NCBI GenBank assembly: GCA_004802705.1 | Contig: SGPL01000038.1 | Coordinates: 1-64,000 of the forward strand | Direction of reading: 5' to 3' | Origin: Bondarzewia mesenterica | Lineage: Eukaryota > Basidiomycota > Agaricomycetes > Russulales > Bondarzewiaceae | Length of the DNA stretch: 64,000 nt | Part shown: piece by piece, positions 10,233 through 20,340 of the stretch | Numbering within the stretch: the stretch's first letter is position 1 | Layout: each line of letters begins with the position of its first letter | Translations under genes and position numbers: made by a program | Notes under the pieces: model-generated | What the model saw: the letters and a program-made list of their open reading frames with translations, nothing else | The model's database searches: none | What the model was told of the DNA's origin: nothing

Positions 10233-13200
10233 ATGTCGCTCAAGGCGCTGTTCTACGCATACGTGCTCGGCGGCATCACCTTCATCCCTCTCGTCATCTT
10301 TGGCCTCGTCGCGTTTACAATATACACCTCGGTGCCCGTGGGCGACCCTGATGTGAGCAAGCCGGCCAGAGAGGCCCGCGCGGGTGTCAGTGCCGTGGAC
10401 TGTGACGTTGCACCCGAGTCGCCACACGACGTCAACGACATGCCGAAAGCGCGCAAGGGCTGGCTGACGATGCGACGCACGTTCGAAGAGACGTCGTTCG
10501 AGGGATCGTATGTGACGATCGTCAAATCCTTCCTTGATGCGCGCTCCAAAGACCCGAAGCGCTCTCGCCCGCGCGACATGTGGTACGTGGTACTCAAAGG
10601 CAAGGTGCTCTATCTCTATGAGGACGAAAGTATGACTGAGTGCGAAGCTGCCATCGAGCTGGGCAGCCATGAGGTGACCATTTATCCCGAGGGTCTCCTT
10701 GACGGCGAGCTCTTCGCGAAGCGCAATGCGATCTGTCTCAAGCCGAAGTTCCCACCCCCGGATAGGGTCATCCCGAGTCTGACGAGGGAGCTATGGATAG
10801 ATCCGATAAATGTGGAAGAGAAGGTGGAGGAGAAGTTTGGTAGTGGCCACTTGAAGAGGAAGCATAAGGAGAGGGAGAAAGAGAGGGAGAGGCTGCTTGA
10901 GTTGGAGAAGAAGCGGGAGGAGGCACTGGATATGTCGACGCCCTGGTTCATCTTCGTGCGATCGAATGCGGAGATGGAGGACTGGTATTTCGCGCTCATT
11001 CACGCTTCGGATAATACTGCAAATACGCCCACTTTGACGCCGCTTGAGGCCATATTCTCCACGGCCGACATGAACCATCTGGTATCCACTCTGGACGAAC
11101 AACCGGATGTCATTCCTATGCGATGGTTGAATGCGCTCCTGGGTCGAATGTTCTTCAGCTATTATCGCACTGACACTCTCGAATCGTACATCGTAGGACG
11201 ACTCATGAAGAAGCTCTCCAAGGTCAAAACGTCCTAACTTCCTCTCTGACGTTTTCGTCACAGAAGTTTACGTGGGCAATAAATCCGCGACGTTCAGCAA
11301 GCCTATGCTGAAGGAACTCACGAAGGAAGGTGATGCTGCGCTGGAGGTTCACATGTCGTACAAGGGAGAAATTCGCGTCACCGTTCAAACAACTGCGACT
11401 ATCACCCTCGGGTCGAGGTTTAAACCCTACACGGTCAAGCTAGTACTGGCTGCCGTTTTGCGGGAGCTGGAGGGGAATATGGTGATCAAAGTTAAACGGC
11501 CTCCGAGTAACCGGATCTGGTACGCCTTTACCCAGGCACCCAAGATGGTTCTGGATGTAGAGCCCGTCGTTAGCGACCGGCAAATAACATGGAGCATGAT
11601 CCTCAATACCATTGAGTCCCGGTTGAAGGAAATCGTGAGCTTCCATTCCTTTCTTGCTAAGTGCAGGCATCGGTAACAACATATTCTGTTCCGACATAGA
11701 TCATGGAATCCATAGTCCTACCAAACATGGACGACATAGCATTCTTCGACAGCTCGCAGTACGAGCATAGGGGTGGGATCTGGCCAGATGCTGGGCGCAA
11801 GGAGAAGCCAGCTGCTGCGGAACCTACGCCTGAGCCCACTCCGGATGACAACCTTTCTACCGTCTCCGCCCCAGTTTCGGATACCACTTCCTCGTCTCTT
11901 GATGGCGAGCCCTCTGATATGAAGCGCTCTCATTCGGAACCTGAGGTGCTAGGCGAGAAGGAGACTCATACACCTGACCTCGCGACTCCCACCCCGACCG
12001 CTGCCGCCGAGACTCAGTCAATTTCCTCCTCTTCTTCTCGCTCTACCCCCAAGCCACGCGCGACCTGGTTTCCTGGCAATCATGGTAACCACAGCGATAA
12101 GTTTGTCGTTGACGAACCGGAACCTTTACCTGGACATGATTCTGTGGTCGATGGGAATGAGTTAACACACTCAAAATCTACCACGCTCGGTCCTTTTCAT
12201 TTTAAGGGAGAACATCATCACCACGGACCACGTAAAAAGGGCTCGAAGTTTCTAACAATCCGTCGGACCAGTCGCTCTCCTTCTCCTGTCGATGGTTCTC
12301 GACCGTCATCTCGGACACCCTCACCCTCAGCCTCTCTCGACAACCTGCGATCCGGAAGCCCCGACTCAACAGAACGTCCTGCATCTATCAAAAGCAGCAA
12401 AAGCGTCAAATCCACCGGCTCGAAAGAGCCGTCGAGCCCGTCATTCCTCTCCTCACTGAAATCGCGGCCGGGTGATCGGCCGACTCTGAGCACGTCCGCA
12501 AAGGAGACGATGCGGAAGTGGGGCGTCAACTGGGCAGGACTGAAGAAGGAGAATGGCGGGGGGAGCTCTGTAGGGGACGATCTCCCGGACGGGGGCGATA
12601 GGCGGAGCTCGGACAGCGGCGGATTCGCGCAGAAGGCCAAGGCAAGTTATGCGGAGGTAAGGGCGGCGGTTGCGGAGAGGAGGGAGCGGGACAAGCAGCA
12701 TCTGCATGCGTTGAATTTTGGTGTTCATCATCATCATCATGCCCACCATAATGGGACGGAACCGACAGCAATACCTGAACGCGATGTCAAAGGGAGGACG
12801 GTCAGCATGTCGTCGCATGGCGGATCTTCTTTTGCATCGCACGGAGATGCATCCACTTCGTTGGGGGAGCGGGGCCGTTCGTACTCGGGTGACAGTATGG
12901 AGCGTCCATCGTCTGTCAGGAGTTCCTCGACTTCGCGGCTTGGGCAAGAACCGGGTGTGATCAGACGCCAGTCGGATTTTCTCGATGAGAGCGGGTCTTA
13001 CACCGAGCCATTGGACGGACCGGTGCCGCCCTCCCCCATCCAAACTCAACCTTCAAGGGGAGGGACGATGATGATTCCTGGTATTCATGCGAGCCATCGC
13101 GGGGATGTCATGTCAATGGGATATGTACCGCCTTTGCCACCGCCACCTGCCCCTTCGGAAAATAAAGGCAAGGCGTCGAGCATACAAAGCGTGTACCGTC

Positions 13201-13712
13201 TGTGGAAAACCCCTCCTCTTGGATCGCAGGAGACGAACGGGCCGGAGTCGTCGGCAACTGGGGAAGAAGGGAGTCCGGACCTTGCCCAAGTCCCTGTCCT
13301 CTCACCGCCCCCATTACCCCCGCGTAGTGTCGCGCCGAAAGCGCTCAGCCCGTCGCTCACGCGCGATGACGCGTCTGCCGCGGATGCGCTGAAAAACGTC
13401 GCGTCGATGGACGAACAGCAGCGCGCGATGTTGCAGCGTCCCGATCCTCCATCGCTGCCACTGCGCCGCCACGAGCAGACAGGTGATGGCGCTAGTCTGT
13501 CCCCCTCTCCTCCCGATATCACGTTCACCGCACCCACCCCCGTCCATGCCGCAGTCCAAAGCCACCACTACCGCCGCGCAAAGCCCAGACGAGCGTCGCA
13601 TGATCCAGATCTTCGCATCAATTTATTCTCTGTATACATATCAATACGAAACCGCAAGGCCTGTACTATACTTACTACTGAAACACTTTTTTTACTTCTT
13701 TTTTTTCTCTGA
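10233..13712 (+). CDS. Nvj2/TEX2-like ER lipid-transfer protein (PH + SMP domains), frame broken by one base
   Basis: Exon 1 is 10233-11634 and exon 2 is 11700-13712 (intron GTGAGC..CATAG). An N-terminal membrane helix spans residues about 5-33 ([10 protein letters not shown]...). A PH-like domain follows ([43 protein letters not shown]). Then comes an SMP lipid-binding domain ([16 protein letters not shown]...[12 protein letters not shown]...[21 protein letters not shown]...IWYAF). Known family role: SMP proteins such as yeast Nvj2 and animal TEX2 move lipids at ER-organelle contact sites. The frame hits TAA at 11235-11237 in mid-SMP. Dropping one base in 11231-11234 restores a continuous SMP sequence, giving about 1137 aa. 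The last ~640 residues are Ser/Pro-rich and disordered. Start chosen at [14 protein letters not shown] although the frame is open upstream. Confidence 0.85.
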
Positions 13713-14237
13713 ATGGTCTATCACTTCTCTTGACTTGGGAGCGTTTCTTATACGTCCGGTTTCTTCTCCTCAGGCTTTGTCAATGTTCTTGTTTTCAAGC
13801 TTGGACATTGTGGAAACGCCCCTTATTCATAATTGTTCGAATTATTTGCAGCTATGATGTTTGTTTCATGACTTTCAATGATACATGGATGTTTATGTTG
13901 TTTGATATTCAAGGGGGGCGTTGATTGTATACATAATGCTTACAGTGACGATTCAACAAGAACACGAAGTTGGTATATCGTGCATGGTACGCGCAAGGTG
14001 GTAATAAACCATGGCAAGCTTACTCAAACCTGAAAATTTAGACCCTCGAAAAGCGAAATTTCTTCTGCGCAAGCAGTTCACGTTGAAAGACATGAATTCC
14101 GTCCACCTACTAAATAGGGCAAGCGGACTGACTAAAAATGGAAGGTGAGTTGCCTATCCTGAAGAAGAGTCACTTGCGTTCACGCATCCTTGACCTGCAG
14201 CCTGCCACAAGAACATGTCTCTATGAAGACAAAATAA
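13713..14237. other. Intergenic region before the dynactin p27 gene
   Basis: About 525 bp of 3' UTR and promoter. An ATG at about 14010 opens a short frame that does not splice into the downstream gene in phase. No further gene seen. Confidence 0.4.
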
Positions 14238-15066
14238 ATGCCGCCCATGTAGGTCTCCGTCGCTCATTTTTATCTCCTCGAGACTGATCATTGCGTACTG
14301 TGTGGATAGACGAGATAAATTCACGATTCATTCAAAGGCCGTGGTCTGTCAGGATGTCGAGCTCAAGGGAGACATTACTATCGGCTCTGGTGAGTGTCCG
14401 CCCACACCGCTGCTTATTACTGTCTTGGAGCTCGTTGTGTTGACACTCTCGTGACAGGAACCATAGTGCATCCCAAAGCCACCATCTTTGCAATCGCGGG
14501 GCCCATCGTCATAGGTTCGGGATGCATCATTGAAGAGAGCGCCATCATCGTGAATAGGTGCCGTCGCTTGCTCACTCTTGTCCGTCTTTGGGCACCGCAT
14601 CTGAACCAAATTTGACGCATACAGGAGAAAAGAGGTGATGCGAATCGGAGACGATAATCTCTTCGAGATTGGCTGTCGTACGTCGCCGTTCCTCATTTGC
14701 CCATCTTTGGCCTCTCCTCTGCAGAGCTGACGGCGTCCTCGCGCCACTGAATGCGCCACAGGCGTCGAATCTCCTACCATCGGCAACTTCAACACCGTGT
14801 CCACCCGCGCGCGCGTGCATCACACCGTGCGCATCACTTCTTACTGCGTCGTCGGAGCCGGGTGCCTTGTCGTCCCGACCGAGGACGAGATGCTGGACGA
14901 GTACACGGTGATCTATGGTCCGACGGCGGAGCGCCGGGCGTGGAGCGGTCGGGGAAAGGTGCAGGAGGCGGATTTGCGGAGGAAGCATGCGGAGTACCTG
15001 CGCGAGACGCTGCCCAAGTTCAATCGGCTGAGGAGGGGCGACGTGCATGGGGGCGCGGCTTTGTGA
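14238..15066 (+). CDS. DCTN6: Dynactin subunit 6 (p27), left-handed beta-helix protein
   Basis: Five exons, 14238-14248, 14310-14389, 14458-14557, 14625-14677 and 14762-15066, encode 182 aa; all phases agree. The first exon is only 11 bp. Hexapeptide repeats of a left-handed beta helix are evident: [20 protein letters not shown], then [27 protein letters not shown]-type and GCLVVPT-type turns. They align with human DCTN6 (APGAVVC..., [25 protein letters not shown]..., IGTNNVFEVGC). The C-terminal ENTVIYG-like [12 protein letters not shown] and the LPKFNRL helix also match. Known role: a pointed-end component of dynactin, the dynein activator for microtubule transport. Confidence 0.9.
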
Positions 15067-16672
15067 TTGAACGATTTGCAAGCGTTGCCTGTGGACCCCT
15101 TGTTCGTCAGTGTCAACTCGTTCTGTGCTTTTTTCTTCTTCTTTGCGACGTTCTGTTCCGATGCTTCGCTTCGCGCCCGATGGTGGTACTAGGGCCCAGC
15201 CAGTGCTGTGCCATGATCGAGGTCTTGCGCCGCGTCGCGTAGCATGTACCTTTGTCCTATCTGTGCTTACTTATGTTATCCATGTATTAGAGTACACGAC
15301 GGGCACGAAATACGGGCTGGGAAGGGCCCGGGCCAGGCAACGCAAGCTTTGATTTCATTTGCTCCTGCAACAAGTACTACGACTGATGTACGTCTGACTC
15401 CGAAGTCAGGCCTCAGGAAGGATCCTCAGGTACGTCTGCTCTGCCAGAGCAGACCAGTGCGACGCAGCCGGAGCTTTCTTCACGTTACAACTGGTCCGTC
15501 GCAAGTCCACCATTNTGTCGGACGTGTCCGCCATCGGCCGGTCTTTCCACAATCGTATAAGGAATATGGAGCGNCTCGACTTCAAGCTTAAGCTTCAAGG
15601 TTCAGAGGAACGACTTGTTCCCATCACTTGTGGTTGCGCTGAAGAAGGCCAGCCCCCGCTATGGTTACGCTGACGATGCCGACCGCTGCCTNGCGACAAA
15701 ATNCACAGTCACGGTGGGGACGAAATTTGTCTGGGATTTTTTGCCTTTCTTTTATTTTGAACACGGCCGCCGGCCCGCTGTACGACGACGATATCGATGA
15801 TGACGCATGCTTCTTCGATACGTCTTCGTCCCCTTCTTCGCCCGCCCGTGCTTGGGGTGTAAGTGCGTCGTTTGTCGTTACTTACCGACAATTCAAACGC
15901 GTCGCGTCACCGAGACGGAGCGCACGCGTTTCACCGCGACTCGGGATTCAAATGTTCACTGTTCTCAGATCTCGCCGAATCTCAGCAGCTCTCTCGGTTC
16001 AATCTGTGTTGCGCTTTGCTTAGTCCCAGCGCGCGATCGCGCCCAGATGGGCCCTTCACGGGGTCGACGCCCTGCGCGCGTATGATACATACTTACGTGA
16101 TCGGCATGGTACTTGTCCTTTGCGCACTGGCGCAGTCGGTCGCGGGTTGCGAGTCGCGACTCGTCATCACGACAAAATTCAATTCGAATTTCGTGTCAGG
16201 GGGAAGGTGTCGACTTGAGGCGCTGGGCGGTGGCCGTGCGGTGCGGCGAGATCGCAAGTCCATGAACATGAAACGTGTCGAATTTTATCAGCAAGATTGA
16301 CATCTCATATTGCGCGGACGAGTCGCGAGGGGGCCGTATCTGGTGGCTCGACGCCCTATCCCCCTCGTCCTTACTTTCTCCCAAAGGTCTGCCGTCCGTT
16401 CCTTCTGATCTGCGCGCTCACGTCGGTGAGGGCCGCGCCACGTACGGTTGCTATTATCGTCGAGCAAAGTGACTCTCTCGAACCTACCGCGACGACCTAC
16501 TTATCTTGGTATAGTCCACCGCCGGCTACTCGCCAACACGGCAGATACTTATACAGCCGCATGCAGTTTTCCTGGCGAGCTTCGCCCGAGCAACAATCTG
16601 TTACTTGCACCCGAACACCCCGCACTGACTCCGAAGGTTTACTCGTGGAGCGCTGACACCTCACTTACTTCG
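15067..16672. other. 1.6-kb intergenic region with several unresolved bases
   Basis: It contains at least four n positions (15515, 15574, 15692, 15703), and reading frames are short and unlike proteins. Sequence quality appears poor here. The stretch just before 16673 keeps the frame of the next gene open, so a longer N-terminus is possible. Confidence 0.4.
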
Positions 16673-17793
16673 ATGGCGCAAAGCCGTTCGTCCACAGCTT
16701 CGTCCACGCCTTCGACTTCCACCCACCCTCTACCTACCATCTCCCTCGCCATCTCGTCCAACCTCGACGCGCTCCTCGAGCATGAAGCACACCTCCAACG
16801 CGAGTCTAGCCTGAACAACCTCAGAAGAAGAACCAGTCATGCACTAATGGATCAACAGCAGCAGCAACAACAACAATATCTCTACCACTCTCGCGCGAAA
16901 AGGTTTGCGACGGCCGAACACCTGGAAGTGACTGTCGCCCAGGGACTCCCGCCGCCCCCTCGAGGCCCGCGCAAAGTCGCGTCGAGAGCCGTGATTGATC
17001 TGGGGAGCGCTAGTGATGTCGATCAGGGGCGGGACGATGACGCAGATGGGACGCGAGGTGAGGAGACGGGGTATTATCACCAGCGGTGGAACGCGACACC
17101 ACTGAACCCGTTCATCAATCCGACGCCGAAGATCGTGAGCCAGCAACGTTCCTGTCCGTCCTTTCAAGGCGACCATCGACACCAGAACCGAACGTCGCTC
17201 TTCTTGACCCCTTCATCGTCGGCGGCTTCGTCTTCGGACGACCACTATCACCACCACCACCATCATCATGGCTTGCCCGTCCGTCCGTCTACACAACCTA
17301 ATCCTCGCGCCGATACGCCCGTGCCGTCTGCGCCCCACCGATCGAAGAGCCACGGATCACTCCACAGGATGTTGAGCAAAGTTCGACTTTTTTTCTGGAT
17401 CGCATCCCGAGCCGGAGTCACGGAGGACGGATGCCGAGGAGTCAGCGCGGGAGTCGGGGAAGGGTGGGATGAGTGGATTTTTGCGACCGCATCGTCGAGA
17501 CCGGGATAAGAGGGGGGACGACATTGGGAAAAAGAGAGAGTTGTGGGGGGCAACGGCAGACAGAGTGGGATGGCAGTGCGAGTGCGTAGCGACCGAATCT
17601 GACATGGACAGGCCGCCACGACCGACGATCGAGACCCAATTTGATACTTTCTCCCACGCCCGACGTATCCAGCCCCGCCTCCCCAGCCCTATTTTACCCC
17701 TCCCGTCGTATCTCTGTTTTCATCCTGCACGTTTTATTTTTTCCTGCTCGCTTCGACGCCTGTTATGGTCTATTCCCGACACTCTTTTCATGA
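16673..17793 (+). CDS. Ser/Gln/His-rich low-complexity protein, frame interrupted; 3' end uncertain
   Basis: From the ATG at 16673 the frame encodes a Ser/Thr-rich start, a Gln run (about residues 61-68), an acidic segment and a His run near 17240-17270. At the T7 run 17388-17394 the protein-like sequence moves to another frame (HPEPESRRTDAEESARES, then RDRDKRGDDIGKKRELWG, VGWQCECVATES), consistent with one extra T. A second shift near CCC at 17653-17655 would lead to a hydrophobic tail (SRRISVFILHVLFFPARF) and a stop at 17791-17793; without it the frame stops at 17847-17849. Either end overlaps the ATG of the next gene, so the two may be one gene or a pair whose ends are blurred by sequence errors. 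Function unknown. Confidence 0.45.
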
Positions 17794-20070
17794 CGATGCA
17801 TCCGACGTACACTCGATTTCCTCAACACGCGAGTCGTTCATGGACCTGACTTCTCCCTCTTCCCCCGATTTCAGACGTGGAGACTATTTCTCCGCACGCC
17901 CTCGCTCGGACACCGTCTGCTCGGACGAGTCGACCATGCCGATGCTGTCACCTATACGATTCTCACAGCCTGAACTGGAACAAGAACCCACGTACAGCCC
18001 ACGATCCAGCATACGGATCGATACTAATTTGCTAGTACGTGATCCTTGTGAACGACGGATGGCACACAACTCACCACGTCCTTCCATGGCCGCCAGCATT
18101 ATGGACTCAAACCACCCTTACCCACGACCCCCAAACCTAATTTCCATCCGCGTCCAGCCTCCGCGGACCCCTCGCATTCGAGGCCGTCACCCAAAACGCC
18201 AAATGGGAAGGTCTCAAGTTCGCACTCGTCGCCTATCTGCTCGACAGACGTCCCGCCCACGACAAACCTGTTGCATCCGCAAGAACGCTCAGAGCTCGTG
18301 AGGAAGGCACGCAAGCTGGCGCAGATGTTCGGACAGACGCCCTCCGCCTCGTCGATGACGGCTCAGCAGACGGAACAGCCCATGGTGAAACATTATCGGG
18401 GTGCGATGTCGGTGTCGGGAGAGGACGTGGCAGGGATGCAGGCAAGGTCGCCGAGACAGAGTAGACAGTCGTCGGTGTCGTCGGGGAGCAGCCGACGGCG
18501 GTCGATGCCAGTAGGACCGAAGGACGGCGATGTGTTGGTGAGAGAGGAAGAAGAGGGGGCGGACCGGCGGAGGGCCGGAAGGAGTAGTGCTGACCGGGAA
18601 TCATTCATGGAACTGTCAGATGAAGACCGTCGAGGCGCCTCCGTCCGTCCGGCCCATTCGCCGAAGCGAGGTCCTTCGAGGCGCTCGCCGTCGCCATCGT
18701 CTTTCTGGCCCCCGTCTCCTTCGCCCCAGGACACCATGACCTCCCAAGAGCTCGCTGAGGACGAGCGCAGGCGCAAGAGGGAAAAGCTCGCAAAGCTCCA
18801 TCGCTTCCTCGGCTCTCGTGTGCCACCTTCCCTCGTCCTCGGACTCGACGGCCCCGGGGCTTCCCTGCCAGCCCTTCCCTCTTCCTCCGACCTCCCCCCC
18901 AGCGATTCGTCCTCCACCGACTCCGAGGCCCGTGCTTGGCGCCGTCGCAGGAGGCGCAGTAACTCCGCAACAGAGATCAAAAGCAAGTGGGTCGACCACA
19001 TCGACAGAGTCAAGGAGGACCTCGACGGACGGGAGAAAGCCATCAACGTCCGCAGAGCCATCAAAATGGAAAAGGTATCCCACATCAGCGCTCCCCTTTT
19101 GTCCAAATCATCCCTCTCATCTACATTGTCCTCTCACTCATCAGATGTTCGGCGTCCAACCTCCGCAGACGCTCTATCACACACGCCAGTCTCCCGCCCT
19201 CGCTCCCACCCGGTCGGATTCCCACTCCCCCTCCTCCCCTGGCCGTGTCAGCCTTCCGGAACACTCTCCCCACCAAGCCGTCCCGCTCTCGCCTGCATCG
19301 CCCTCTGGCCGAAACATCAACCAGAGCGCCTATATCAACAAGGGCAAGGCAAAGAGGACACAGCGCCCAAGCGGGCGCTCGAGCCCAACCGAGTCAATGC
19401 AAAACCTCCTGCTCCCGCAAGACTCTGACAGCGTTTCATCTCTCCGCCACTTTTCCTCGTCGTCCATTTACATGCATTACCGCCATTCCCTCAACTCGCT
19501 TAGTGACATCCTCGATCGCGTACGCATAATGTTCCTTCCGTCTTATGCGCAACTTTGTGTCCCGGAAGGCTGTTGCTCATTCCTCGTTTCATCTTCTAGG
19601 ACGACAAGGAGTCCCTGGCCGAGCTCCACCAATACATCACCAACGAGCTGCCGGCGTTGGAACAGATAACTCCGACCCTCGCCTCGTTCGAGCAGCCAGA
19701 CGCCAAAACGATCCGTCGGCGCTCGCTGCCCACGAGAACGTCCTCCCTCTCCCTGGCCTCGCAATACACGGTTGCGTCGCCGGCGCCCGAGATGGTCTCC
19801 TTCCAGGCACGCAGGCGTCGCGCCGCCAAGCTGTCCAGCTTCTTTGGCGTCGACTATCGTGACCTCATTGGCGAGGTCTTGGACAGTCTTCAGCACGACG
19901 TCGAAGAGGAAGGACACCGCGGTAGTCTGGAACCCCACGAGCTGCAGGTACGTGTTCTTTCGTAGCAAGTCGGATACCCGGTAGGGCTTGCGTGCTCACG
20001 TCGATGCTTGCAGGACTTGCTCCAGAAATTGCGCAAGATGAAGACCAAGCGGACGGGATCGGCCTTGTGA
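17765..20070 (+). CDS. Ser/Arg-rich conserved-looking fungal protein, unknown function, one frame break
   Basis: Exons 17765-19074, 19145-19519, 19600-19947 and 20014-20070, with clean GT..AG introns of 66-80 bp. Within exon 1 the frame must gain one base at the C5 run 18128-18132 for the upstream part (ESFMDLTSPSSPDFRRGDYF) to join the downstream part; with that the exon has an exact codon number and the protein is about 696 aa. Mostly disordered, but three ordered patches stand out: ERSELVRKARKLAQMFG, RRKREKLAKLHRFLGSRVPP, and a C-terminal RRRAAKLSSFFGVDYRDLI with a helical tail (DLLQKLRKMKTKR). The repeated R/K-x-K-L-x-x-F-(F/L)-G pattern suggests a shared short motif. No known function is assigned. 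Confidence 0.65.
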
Positions 20071-20340
20071 AATACTGGCGATACCTTGTTGTCATAAATC
20101 CTAACCATCTGACGTTTTACATCCCGACCATCTGACGCCCTACCTAACTAGACTCAGTGATTTCGGTCACTCTAATAATCGGTCCTTTCTGTTCACGACA
20201 TGTACTACCATCTCCTTGGCATATCTCAGTTGCTATATATTCCATCCAGCCAGAGGCATGAGTAGAGAGCGTGAACGACAGACAGATAACTAAGTAGTGA
20301 GTGCAGATGACTGGAGGGAGACGGGTAAGTGGTTCGCGGA

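Noticed and set aside
11220..11271. An intron between the PH and SMP parts of the Nvj2-like gene
   Set aside because: No GT donor gives the phase needed to join the downstream frame, and the supposed intron itself encodes conserved SMP residues.
12453..13049. 198-codon minus-strand frame opposite the Nvj2-like gene
   Set aside because: Antisense shadow of a GC-rich Ser/Pro coding exon; no family resemblance.
18393..19106. 237-codon minus-strand frame
   Set aside because: Antisense to the Ser-rich gene at 17765-20070, with composition mirroring it (Ser/Arg).
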